From Oncomelania hupensis (taxonomy: Eukaryota; Mollusca; Gastropoda; Littorinimorpha; Pomatiopsidae), in contig CM072513.1 of NCBI GenBank assembly GCA_036898135.1, positions 15,473,931 to 15,537,930 on the forward strand: a stretch of 64,000 nt of DNA. Direction: 5' to 3'. Numbering within the stretch: position 1 is the stretch's first letter; each line of letters begins with the position of its first letter. Positions 1 to 7,419 of this stretch are shown here, piece after piece. The translations under genes were made by a program, and so were the position numbers. Under the pieces are notes generated by a model that made no database searches, was not told the DNA's origin, and saw only the letters and a program-made list of their open reading frames with translations.

Positions 1-643
1 TTTCTTCAAAGCATCTAGCTGCTCTTTCCGTCCCAGTAGTCTCCCTTCCTTCTATTAATTTTTTTTTAATTTCTTCAACATTAACAGGTGCAGACCTAGA
101 TTTAGATTGTATGTCGTGCTTCAACTTTTTATATTCTTCAAAATCTCGCTGGATAATTACAAACTCTTGGTCTGTAATCTGAGTGTCTTCTAGAGCTTTT
201 GAAATTATTAAGTTCATGCTAGTAAGTTTAGCTATCGCCAGGCTAGAAATGAGGTCGTGTTTTTCTAGTTTCTTAGATACTTTAGTATTAATTACACCAA
301 GTAGAACTGACATCACTGAAGATAATCCGGCAGCCACTCCTAATCCAATACTAATTGGTATACCAATTCCAGTCACCAATAATCCCACGCTGACCGCAGC
401 TTCCGCTGCATTAATAACATTTAGACCAGTAGACACGTAATTTATTCCGCTATAAGCGCCGGAATACCTTCGTCTGCATCTAGAGTACTTTTGGATATCT
501 GATTCAATTTGAGTCCTAACTTTTCTTATTTCTTCCAGCCTGAACGTTTGAACATTACTTAAGTCTAACGTTGGAGCACTGGGTTGCATTGGTTGTTCAT
601 CCACTACTGCTTCTACTATAGCAGGATACAATTTTGTCGTCAT
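1..643 (-). CDS. Hypothetical protein with hydrophobic core, 3' end beyond window
   Basis: An open frame begins at the ATG whose first base is 643 and stays open to the window edge, giving at least 214 codons. The N-terminus is polar. Residues about 75-120 are a long Gly/Ala/Val/Ile-rich stretch (reading ...VGLLVTGIGIPISIGLGVA...), likely one or two membrane segments or a glycine-zipper hairpin. A charged, probably helical region with many Lys/Glu residues follows. The start has the A-rich context (TAAAAATATG) shared by its neighbours and lies 33 bp after the stop of the next gene on the same strand. I do not recognise the family. By position among capsid-type genes it may be a virion membrane or assembly protein, which is inference. 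The C-terminus is not in the window. Confidence 0.7.
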   Translation of the reverse strand, partial: MTTKLYPAIVEAVVDEQPMQPSAPTLDLSNVQTFRLEEIRKVRTQIESDIQKYSRCRRRYSGAYSGINYVSTGLNVINAAEAAVSVGLLVTGIGIPISIGLGVAAGLSSVMSVLLGVINTKVSKKLEKHDLISSLAIAKLTSMNLIISKALEDTQITDQEFVIIQRDFEEYKKLKHDIQSKSRSAPVNVEEIKKKLIEGRETTGTERAARCFEE

Positions 644-676
644 ATTTTTAGTGTGAAAAAAAAGGGTTAACAATAA

Positions 677-1549
677 TTAACTTGATTTTAGTTTATTAGC
701 AAAATATTCTATTTGACTATCAGAAAATATCTGATCGCTGAAATAAAATGCTAACAGATCTACGTTGTCTAGGCTAATTTGCGCTATTCTGTCAATAGGA
801 TTTGGAACAGGGACAAAAGTTATCTTGGGTGATGAAGTAAATACGGAATACTGATTTTCATTTTCTCTTTTCTTCATAAATACTGTAACTCGTCTGGGAT
901 CCTCATCTAAATCAACCCAACTTAGAGACACTTGCGGAATTACATTAACATTTCTCTGCGTAGGCCTGTGAGCAATTATGTCCAGTACTATCATAGCTGC
1001 ACTACCTAGCTGTAAAGGAGGCTGCAGAACAACTCTGACATTTTTCCCTGCGGTTTCACGCTTATGTAAAACATAGCTGCTTTTTTTGTAGGCTTTGACT
1101 TCTATGGTTTCCCGATTGTTTTCATCCGGCACTAGACTAACTAACATAGGCCCGGCGTTAATAATTTTCTTAAATTTATTGTCTGGTCCCATAAAAGTGT
1201 AAGGGCTTTCGCACTTGAATTTAATAAGCCAATCTAATTCTGTGTCTACAGGTGTTAAAGACCAGATATTTTCTCGTTTAGTAATAGCATACTTAAAATC
1301 GGGATCTACTTTACCGGCATTAAAATCCTTTAGCTGATCGATAGATGGTTTTTCTGGCAATACTGACGGCGGCACTTGCGGCACTTCAGGCACTGCCGGC
1401 ACTAGCGCTCGTTTATAATATCCATTTTGTGTAAATTCGAAACCGTAAATAGACCCAACAATAGCATTCGCATCAAAGTCAATTGTGTCTGCTAAGTCTT
1501 TCAGTTCAATGGTAGGACAGGTTACTGGAATTTGAGGGCCGATTGACAT
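677..1549 (-). CDS. Hypothetical structural-region protein, 290 aa
   Basis: Uninterrupted 290-codon frame, second of three leftward genes (1569-2267, this one, 1-643) with gaps of 19 and 33 bp. The protein has no obvious signal peptide or membrane helix. Residues 45-70 are proline-rich with repeated Pro-X-Val-Pro steps, like a linker. The rest is rich in alternating hydrophobic/polar stretches suggesting beta structure, for example around VRVVLQPPLQLGSAAMIVLD. That would fit a spike, penton-associated or minor capsid role, but I see no diagnostic motif. The start is preceded by TAAAATACA. Frame integrity in an element where other genes are broken is the main evidence that it was a real gene. 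Function unknown. Confidence 0.7.
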   Translation of the reverse strand: MSIGPQIPVTCPTIELKDLADTIDFDANAIVGSIYGFEFTQNGYYKRALVPAVPEVPQVPPSVLPEKPSIDQLKDFNAGKVDPDFKYAITKRENIWSLTPVDTELDWLIKFKCESPYTFMGPDNKFKKIINAGPMLVSLVPDENNRETIEVKAYKKSSYVLHKRETAGKNVRVVLQPPLQLGSAAMIVLDIIAHRPTQRNVNVIPQVSLSWVDLDEDPRRVTVFMKKRENENQYSVFTSSPKITFVPVPNPIDRIAQISLDNVDLLAFYFSDQIFSDSQIEYFANKLKSS

Positions 1550-1568
1550 TGTATTTTAAAATTAAACT

Positions 1569-2267
1569 TTATTTTATCTCAAGAATAATTGTAAGATCTT
1601 CAAAGTCTACAATTTCGTTGTTTTGGTTAGTTATTTTGAAGCAGAAACTAGTATGATAGTCCTGACTTAAGTGGCGTTTTTGAGGCAGAAATTTCAATGA
1701 AACTGGATCGCAGTAAGATTCTCTCTGAGTTGAGATTATCCTTAGCAATGTACTAGGAGTTCCGTTTACTAAGTTTTCCGATGTCTTCAGTTGATGAAGG
1801 TACACAAACAATCTATTATTAATTAACAAATTCATAGGGTTTGATCCAATAAATCTTATAGAACTGCCGACAGTGCTGGAGCTGTCAGATAAAGATAATT
1901 CATTGCCACGGAAACCTAATATTTCTGCCAGCTTTGGCGCAAGTGTAACGCTGGTAATGTCTTTATGCTGGTTTTTATGGAAAGTTAAAGTTACTATCAA
2001 GTTTGCAGGGTTCATTTTTGCTTCAATCGAATGAGGTTTAAACAATTCTTCAGTAAGTCTGCAGAAGTCATAATAGCCGGCATGAATAAAGTGCCTTTTT
2101 TTATTAATCATTATCCAGTTGTTGTTTAGATCATGACTAATATTTAACCATTTAACCGTGTAGAATATTTCGTGAAGGATTACGTTAAGGTCCCTGTTTT
2201 TGTTGTCAATAGGATGCTGAAGTTCAATGGGCACACCTGATTTTACAGATTCGAAAGTTACAAACAT
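1569..2267 (-). CDS. Candidate minor capsid (penton-like) protein, 232 aa
   Basis: Intact 232-codon frame on the minus strand, starting 20 bp from the divergent gene at 2288. The middle reads as a segment of the type 'H-A-G-Y-Y-D-F-C-R-L-T-E-E-L' (residues about 60-75), followed by beta-rich sequence and 'LAEILGFRG' (about residues 113-121). In my recollection this GYY...L...LA..LGF arrangement recurs in minor capsid-like proteins of Polinton-type and related elements in invertebrate genomes, so I call it a penton-like candidate. No membrane helix is visible. If correct it would occupy capsid vertices formed with the major capsid protein encoded at 4814. It could instead be another beta-rich virion protein; the family call is moderate to weak, the gene call stronger. 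Confidence 0.65.
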   Translation of the reverse strand: MFVTFESVKSGVPIELQHPIDNKNRDLNVILHEIFYTVKWLNISHDLNNNWIMINKKRHFIHAGYYDFCRLTEELFKPHSIEAKMNPANLIVTLTFHKNQHKDITSVTLAPKLAEILGFRGNELSLSDSSSTVGSSIRFIGSNPMNLLINNRLFVYLHQLKTSENLVNGTPSTLLRIISTQRESYCDPVSLKFLPQKRHLSQDYHTSFCFKITNQNNEIVDFEDLTIILEIK

Positions 2268-2287
2268 ATTTTTTTAATATAATAAAA
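2268..2287. promoter_or_regulatory. Divergent 20-bp intergenic, A/T only around starts
   Basis: Only 20 bp separate the ATG of the leftward gene (2267) and the ATG of the rightward gene (2288). The spacer is almost pure A/T and gives A-rich leaders on both strands (ATTAAAAAAAT before one ATG, AATAAAA before the other). It must hold any core promoter elements for both, unless these overlap coding sequence. Confidence 0.45.
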
Positions 2288-3514
2288 ATGTACGCGCCTT
2301 ATAAATATAACAAAGCTGCAAAGTATACTACAGGGCCTTATTATTACGAAAAAGCAGTCGACCTAACCAAGCTGACAATAGCTGTGGCAGCCAACGTCCA
2401 TTTCGAAACTATCCCCCATAATATTTTTGATCATTACCTCAACCCAGACATTACGAGCGACTTTTTAGCTAACCAATGGCTAAACAACGGGGGTATGCAG
2501 TTCTTTCAGAATCAAATTAATTTTGCCGTGTCATGCGCTACAACTGGTTGCGGAGTTTCTTACGTTCATCACCTTAATCACCCAGATCCCATGTTGAAGT
2601 CTATTTATCTGTTCCATTTGTATTATCAAGTGAGGCGGGTGTTGTCTGAACTTCAGGCTCCGTTACCTACTGACAAAAACTTTAATCCCTTTAACAACGG
2701 CTTTGACAAGAAAGCGTATCAAAGGTTGTGCAATGAATTCGGAATTGATACTAAAACAGACTTCAGACAAAAACTAGACCTCAATCACGGAATGGGAACT
2801 TTATTTAGATACGCTGTAGGTAATTTATACACGGGGCCTTACGTACCTGGATTTACATCATTTAACCACAACAGCCAGGTTCCTTTACTGTATATCAGAC
2901 AAAAACAAAGTACAGCATACAGCACTTTTATATTGGACACATCAAACGGATTTACCCAAAGTGGGGTGGAAAGGCTGAATGAATCTATTCGTACGTATGC
3001 GTGGTGCATTCTGGGGTCTCAAGCAGAAACACGAAGTAATATCATTGGGGAAGGAACTAGCTTCGATGCACAAAAGCAGTTTCTAGCCAACATTGAAGAT
3101 TCTATTAATTCGGCAGTAGATTTGCCCGCGAGTATTAAAAGATATCAGGACACTTTAAAGTATGCTAGATCGAAAGTAGATTACGTAATAGGTTTAGGAC
3201 TGTATATGTTGCCTTCAGACCTTCAGCTTAGGATAGGAACTATATCAAACTACAACAACAATATAGTGATTGCCGACCCTCAGTTTCATATAGGCTACAA
3301 TCCTACAATAAATACAGTGAACATAGTGAATACAGTGAATACAGCAAATACGGTATTTACTGCTAGGCCTAATAATGAACCTTTAAGTTCGCCACCACTT
3401 CCGAGCCTACCAAGCTTGCCAAGCCTGCCGGTAACTGATCATGGGGTTTCACGTCTAGCGCTTACAGGGGGTTTATTGTTTGCTGGGTTAATTGGGATTT
3501 ACTATTTTAAGTAA
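2288..3514 (+). CDS. Hypothetical virion-region protein with C-terminal membrane anchor, 408 aa
   Basis: Intact 408-codon frame on the plus strand, beginning 20 bp from the divergent minor-capsid candidate. The N-terminus is Tyr/Lys-rich (MYAPYKYNKAAKY). The central region, residues 30-320, is soluble and mixed, with no family I recognise. Residues 336-355 hold Asn-Thr-Val repeats (IVNTVNTANTV), and 366-380 a Pro-Ser-Leu repeat (SLPSLPSLP) that looks like a stalk. The C-terminus, residues 387-407, is hydrophobic (LALTGGLLFAGLIGIYYF) and ends in Lys, consistent with a tail anchor. Its last 27 bases overlap the 3' end of the opposite-strand gene at 3488-4780, a tail-to-tail overlap. A spike or membrane-linked virion protein is possible but inferred only from layout. 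Confidence 0.7.
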   Translation: MYAPYKYNKAAKYTTGPYYYEKAVDLTKLTIAVAANVHFETIPHNIFDHYLNPDITSDFLANQWLNNGGMQFFQNQINFAVSCATTGCGVSYVHHLNHPDPMLKSIYLFHLYYQVRRVLSELQAPLPTDKNFNPFNNGFDKKAYQRLCNEFGIDTKTDFRQKLDLNHGMGTLFRYAVGNLYTGPYVPGFTSFNHNSQVPLLYIRQKQSTAYSTFILDTSNGFTQSGVERLNESIRTYAWCILGSQAETRSNIIGEGTSFDAQKQFLANIEDSINSAVDLPASIKRYQDTLKYARSKVDYVIGLGLYMLPSDLQLRIGTISNYNNNIVIADPQFHIGYNPTINTVNIVNTVNTANTVFTARPNNEPLSSPPLPSLPSLPSLPVTDHGVSRLALTGGLLFAGLIGIYYFK

Positions 3515-4780
3515 CCAGAGTAATATTATTATAAACAAAGACCACAGATGTTCAGACGCCCAGACAACAACTTTAGAAGCAGTATTAAATATCCATGAAA
3601 ATACAGAACCTAATATTCCTGGAAGTGCGTCTACAAGTTTGTCACCTAAGCGTTTCAATAAGTTAGCTATGCTTTGTAACGTCTTTTTAATCCAGTCTTT
3701 AACCGGACTACCGCCAGGTCCACCAGGTCCACCAGGTCCGCCGCCACCGATGCCTACGGTTCTAGTCAGTGCTAAGACTAGTGTGCTTATTGTCATCCCA
3801 ACAGCTGTAAGAATGCTAAATATTGTAACACCTTGCTCTCTGAACAGTGTTTGAATTCTTTCTGCAAGTGTAGTGTCTTCGTGTAAAATTTTATGCACCG
3901 TTTCTTTTATTCTGGCGAAATTAGTTATTAATTTTTCTCTGTTTATGGATAAGGCTTCTAGCCTTGCCGCGCGTTCTGTGTAAAGGTCTGCGAGCCTTTT
4001 TTGAATCAACTTTTTTACCTCAATGCTTAAGTTCGCGTCATCAGCTTCTGCTAGTTTATTTTTTTGTTTTTCTATATGTTTGTCGAGCTCACCGAGCTTG
4101 GCCAAATTCATCATTGTCTCCCCTCTCACAGATTGTAAAGCTTTATCTAAGCCCTGAAGTTCACGCAGTGGCAATAATGGCGTGTCATTGATAGTTTCCA
4201 TAACCTGATCAATATTGGTGTCCTCATTTGTTTGTAAGGTTGTTAACTCTTTATTTACTTCTAATGCAGAACTAGTTAAGTTAGTTAAGTCTTGTAGTTC
4301 TATTTCTGAATTTGGTAACGATGCATCTATTCGTTGAAGTGAAGCTACTGCTTGGCGATGCAACGCTGGCACTCTATTATCGGAAAGCCCCAATGATCGT
4401 ATTACAGTCACTGGGAGTTTAGTTTTCAAAGTAGACCACGCATAAAATTTATCAGGATTCTTTAACATAGTTAACTGTACTCTAACTTTTTTACCGGATA
4501 CAATAGTGTTTATAAACAAGTGATTATTTTTGTCTAGTTCGAAGTCGCTGGGACTAACATAATCAGGTAACTCGCGCCCGATGTAATTGTAAAATTTATT
4601 GATTTTTCTGGCTTTTTGGGTTTCAGTTACTTGACGTAATTCTTCTCCTATACTTAGCCTTGTTTGGCTCATGTCGTCTCCTACCATAGAAAGAAGTCTG
4701 CTGGTTGTGTCAACGTTGAGGTCTTCATTAGGCTCATTTGGTTTAAACACTTCATCAAGAGCTTCACCACCTGTTGCCAT
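3488..4780 (-). CDS. Hypothetical coiled-coil membrane protein, 430 aa
   Basis: Intact 430-codon minus-strand frame. Residues 1-60 are acidic and polar. Residues about 60-130 look globular, and about 205-300 are strongly Lys/Glu/Leu-rich, a probable coiled coil (LGELDKHIEKQKNKLAEADD). A first hydrophobic segment is near 312-338 (TIFSILTAVGMTISTLVLAL). It is followed by a glycine-proline linker (GGGGPGGPGGPGGSP, about 343-357), an amphipathic region, and a second hydrophobic segment at the C-terminus (about 408-426, LWSLFIIILLWLLKIV). It starts 33 bp from the divergent capsid gene at 4814. The layout of coiled coil, membrane helix, flexible linker and membrane helix is unusual and could suit a scaffold, fusion or entry-associated role, but no family is recognised and that is speculation. 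Confidence 0.7.
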   Translation of the reverse strand: MATGGEALDEVFKPNEPNEDLNVDTTSRLLSMVGDDMSQTRLSIGEELRQVTETQKARKINKFYNYIGRELPDYVSPSDFELDKNNHLFINTIVSGKKVRVQLTMLKNPDKFYAWSTLKTKLPVTVIRSLGLSDNRVPALHRQAVASLQRIDASLPNSEIELQDLTNLTSSALEVNKELTTLQTNEDTNIDQVMETINDTPLLPLRELQGLDKALQSVRGETMMNLAKLGELDKHIEKQKNKLAEADDANLSIEVKKLIQKRLADLYTERAARLEALSINREKLITNFARIKETVHKILHEDTTLAERIQTLFREQGVTIFSILTAVGMTISTLVLALTRTVGIGGGGPGGPGGPGGSPVKDWIKKTLQSIANLLKRLGDKLVDALPGILGSVFSWIFNTASKVVVWASEHLWSLFIIILLWLLKIVNPN

Positions 4781-4813
4781 TTTTAAATATAATTTTTTTT
4801 TATCGCATTAAAA
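4781..4813. promoter_or_regulatory. Divergent 33-bp A/T-rich intergenic
   Basis: Spacer between the divergent ATGs of the 430-aa gene (4780) and the major capsid gene (4814). It is nearly all A/T, with TATATTTAAAA before the leftward ATG and GCATTAAAA before the rightward ATG. It probably carries both core promoters. Confidence 0.45.
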
Positions 4814-6042
4814 ATGCAAAGCTACGGAAACTTGTTAGACCCTACACGTCGATTGAGGACGCCTTTAGGCATCAAAGGTGAGAAAAGCACAATAATTATT
4901 ACAAACAATCCAAGCAGCATAGAGCCTAATCAGCTACTAACCATAAGATTTCCAAATTTAGGTCCTGATGATGTAATAGTTCCAGGCAGTCCTAAATTGG
5001 GATTTAAAATTAGTCTGAATTCTGACGACGATCCTAACAGAACCATAGTCAACAATCTAGGCAGAGCTATAATTAAAAGAATGGTTATTAAACTTGATGG
5101 GCGAGAAATCCAAAGTATCGATGACGCCGGTGTTTTGTTTTGTTACACAGATCTGTGGCTGAGTAAATATGAAAGGGAAGATTTAGTTGGTCAGGGGATT
5201 CAAGCCGCCAATGTGGCAAAACTTCGAATCAAAGCTGGCGATGCTGTCGCTTCTAACAAAGGTGAAAATGCATTAGCTGCTGTATACAAAAACAGGTTTT
5301 ATTTTCCACTCGATTTTGAACTGCTACACAGTCATCTGCCATTTCATCAAGGTTCATTTAACGACAGGCTTTCTTACGAAATTATTTTCAATGATTATTC
5401 TCAAGTAGTAATTAGCTCTGACAATGATGCTAGGTATACAATTACAGACATTACAATATTCGCTTGAAGTGGTCACTCACGCTGAACTCAGTAGATATAC
5501 TCATTACAATTTAATAAAGATATTAGATGCTACAGACAATTTAATAAAGATTATTTAATCTACTCTAACCCATCTCGATAATTCACCTGCTTGAAGTTTT
5601 AAACTGTTGTTGTTTGTGAAAAATTTAATATCGTGACAGCGAAAATTTTATCAATCCTAATATTTTCAAAAGCGTCTGTGATTGAAGGTAATTAATCAAT
5701 TTTTGGAATGAGGGAAAATGATTTGTTTTGGGTGGAGGACTGACACTGTGGATTTGATTTTTGATTTCTTTCATTTGTTGGGTGCAAGATTATCTGGTGA
5801 ATAAATTTGCGTTGTGGTTAGACTTTCGAACCATATGACCAATGAAACTGGATCTGGAAAGTTGAAAAGGAAAAATCTATAGATGAATACAATGAATATG
5901 GATCTGGAAGAAGAATTGCGGAACAGAGTCAAGAATTGCTAGGTCAGAAGCAGTGTATAGATTCAGAATAGTACATACATGTATAATTATGGATGCTCAG
6001 CTAAACATTGAAAATGGAAGATTAAAAGATTTAGTATATTAA
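4814..6042 (+). pseudogene. Major capsid protein (double jelly-roll type), broken after codon 217
   Basis: The first 217 codons (4814-5464, stop 5465-5467) are an intact frame that I recognise as the N-terminal half of a double-jelly-roll major capsid protein of the kind found in Polinton-like elements of invertebrates: beta-rich, with a conserved early GEKST segment and a late NDYSQV segment. It should form trimeric capsomers. The break is at about 5453-5466, where coding continues one frame later (EVVTHAEL at 5466-5489) to a TAA near 5556. Around 5560-5800 I see no good coding. Capsid-like scraps reappear in separate frames: FALWLDFRT (5806-5832) ending at a TGA, GSGRRIAEQ (5900-5926), and a final stretch ending NIENGRLKDLVY before TAA 6040-6042. 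The broken middle also seems too short for the missing part, so a deletion is likely. Family call moderate to strong, from recall. Confidence 0.7.
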
Positions 6043-6045
6043 AAA

Positions 6046-6658
6046 ATGACCTCTTTGTTACCTCGTGATCCTCATTGCGGAATGATCGTTGGCATGACGT
6101 CATGCGGAAAGACCGTCTTTGTTCTGGATTTGTTAGAAAAATATTACGCAGGCCACTTTGATTTATATAGTAATTTTTTGCCCAACTATTCAATATAATA
6201 AAACCTACTTAGATCGTAAGTATGTCTGGACAGATGAAAATATCTTTGTTGTAAATACCAATGGCAAGCTCAATGAGTATTTAACGTATTTTTATAACCT
6301 GTTTGAGAATGAGGGTAATACGTTATTCTTAATCGATGATTGCAGTGCAGAAAAAGATATTGTATTAAAACGGAACATATTGAGCAAGCTGGCTTTCAGT
6401 GGACGCCATGTGAAAATTAGTGTCTGGTTAATCACGCAGAAATTTAATTCGATATTAAAGGATTTTAGAGAACAAGTAAAATTCGTGTGCCTGTTTTATT
6501 GCAAAGATCGAGACAGCTTTGATAACTGTTTAAAAGAAAATGACGTAATTGAATCAAAAGAGGAAAGAACTAAATTAAAAGAACAGCTAAAAAAAGGCAA
6601 GCACTTAAAATTATTATTAAAAACTGACCAACCAACTGGCTATACAATACTTATGTAA
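6046..6658 (+). pseudogene. A32-like DNA-packaging ATPase, split by a one-base frameshift
   Basis: The ATG at 6046 lies 3 bp after the capsid gene's terminal stop. The first frame (6046-6198, 50 codons) holds the P-loop Walker A motif GMTSCGKT (residues 16-23; 6091-6114). Homology then continues in the +1 frame to TAA 6656-6658. That part carries Walker B (LFLIDD, 6323-6340) and a likely sensor region with SGRHVKISVWLITQ. The junction lies around 6160-6165, in a short T run, and one extra base explains it. Such ATPases pump the genome into preformed capsids and are hallmark genes of Polintons, virophages and NCLDV. Order (capsid, then ATPase) and 3-bp spacing suggest co-expression. Reading error in the assembly is a real alternative to decay. 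The long plus-strand frame from 6158 uses a non-ATG start and is not an independent gene. Confidence 0.8.
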
Positions 6659-6840
6659 GTAAGTAAGTTCTTTTATAATTTAATTATTGTAAGTTATAAG
6701 TTTTTTTTTTTTTAAAGTCGACTTAATTAAGTTAGATGTAAGTAAGTAAGTTCTTTTATAATTTAATTATTGAAAGTTATAAGTTTTTTTAAAAGTCGAT
6801 TTAATTAAGTTAGATGTAAGTCACTAAGTCAAAAAAAAAA
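6653..6840. repeat. Two tandem copies of an approx. 80-bp AT-rich unit
   Basis: Copy 1 (6653-6734) and copy 2 (6735-6812) share ATGTAAGTAAGTAAGTTC, TATAATTTAATTATT and TTAATTAAGTTAG, differing mainly in T-run length. A third start (ATGTAAGTC) follows at 6813 before an A run. It begins exactly at the 3' end of the ATPase gene. No gene is seen here; the unit sits between converging transcription units, where 3'-end signals would be expected. Confidence 0.7.
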
Positions 6841-6884
6841 AAAGGTTGAAGGTAAGTAATAGTGGTGATGATTATAGTTCATTT

Positions 6885-6968
6885 ATCTTAATGGCTCTGT
6901 GTCTGGTGGAACAATCTGAAGTTCTTCTTTTACAAAGTTTCTTTGTGGTGTTCTACGTTCGCTTCTAA
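6885..6968 (-). pseudogene. Duplicate of the integrase 3' end
   Basis: About 84 bp here match the integrase 3' end at 7431-7514 with only a few substitutions. On the minus strand it reads about 28 residues of the integrase C-terminus (core: FVKEELQIVPPDTEPLR) then TAA. It lies immediately downstream of the stop of the cysteine-rich gene (6977-7399), so that gene is bracketed by two copies of the same sequence. This implies a duplication or recombination event inside the element. Confidence 0.8.
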
Positions 6969-6976
6969 CCCTAACT

Positions 6977-7399
6977 TTAATATGAAAAGCCATCACATTC
7001 GCAAAAACAATAACAATCATACTCACAGTCATGATCACATTCGCAGTCGGGTCCACAATCACAAACAGTTTGTTTGACTACATGAGGATTTAGTTTGCGA
7101 ACTTGTTTAATAAAATGTAACCAAAAATATTTAAAGTAATATGATTTTGGGTACAAGTCACTTTTGTTGTATTCTTCTTTTGTAAGTTTATGAAAGACTA
7201 TTGAGAAGTGACTTTTGCATTTAACTTTGTAATCTTCATTTATTTCATATTGTCCAGTGAAGGGGTCAAAATCATAAATATCTGGATCATATAGTCTGCA
7301 TTCGAAAAAGATTTTCCAGCGTTCATCTTCTAACATATGAAAGTGGGGAGAATTAAAGAGCATTTCCATTTCCTTCCAGAACCTTTCTGTGTCCGTCAT
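6977..7399 (-). CDS. Small acidic protein with Cys-rich tail, 140 aa
   Basis: Intact 140-codon minus-strand frame starting 21 bp after the integrase stop, with an A-rich leader (ACTAAAA before ATG). Residues 1-105 are a soluble region rich in Phe/Tyr/Trp/Asp. Residues about 111-137 form a Cys/Asp/Glu tail with nine cysteines in Cys-X-Cys and Cys-X2/3-Cys steps (VCDCGPDCECDHDCEYDC...). Such spacing suggests metal binding, but I recognise no zinc-finger or metallothionein family. It is bracketed by two copies of the integrase 3' end, so it may have been captured or moved as a unit. Function unknown. Confidence 0.65.
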   Translation of the reverse strand: MTDTERFWKEMEMLFNSPHFHMLEDERWKIFFECRLYDPDIYDFDPFTGQYEINEDYKVKCKSHFSIVFHKLTKEEYNKSDLYPKSYYFKYFWLHFIKQVRKLNPHVVKQTVCDCGPDCECDHDCEYDCYCFCECDGFSY

Positions 7400-7419
7400 T
7401 TTTAGTCTTTTTTATTTTC

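Noticed and set aside
3492..3854. 120-codon plus-strand frame with a Pro/Gly-rich segment
   Set aside because: It is the antisense shadow of the Gly-Pro linker of the 430-aa minus-strand gene.
5987..6193. 68-codon minus-strand frame over the ATPase start
   Set aside because: Antisense to the Walker A region, which has clear family identity on the plus strand.
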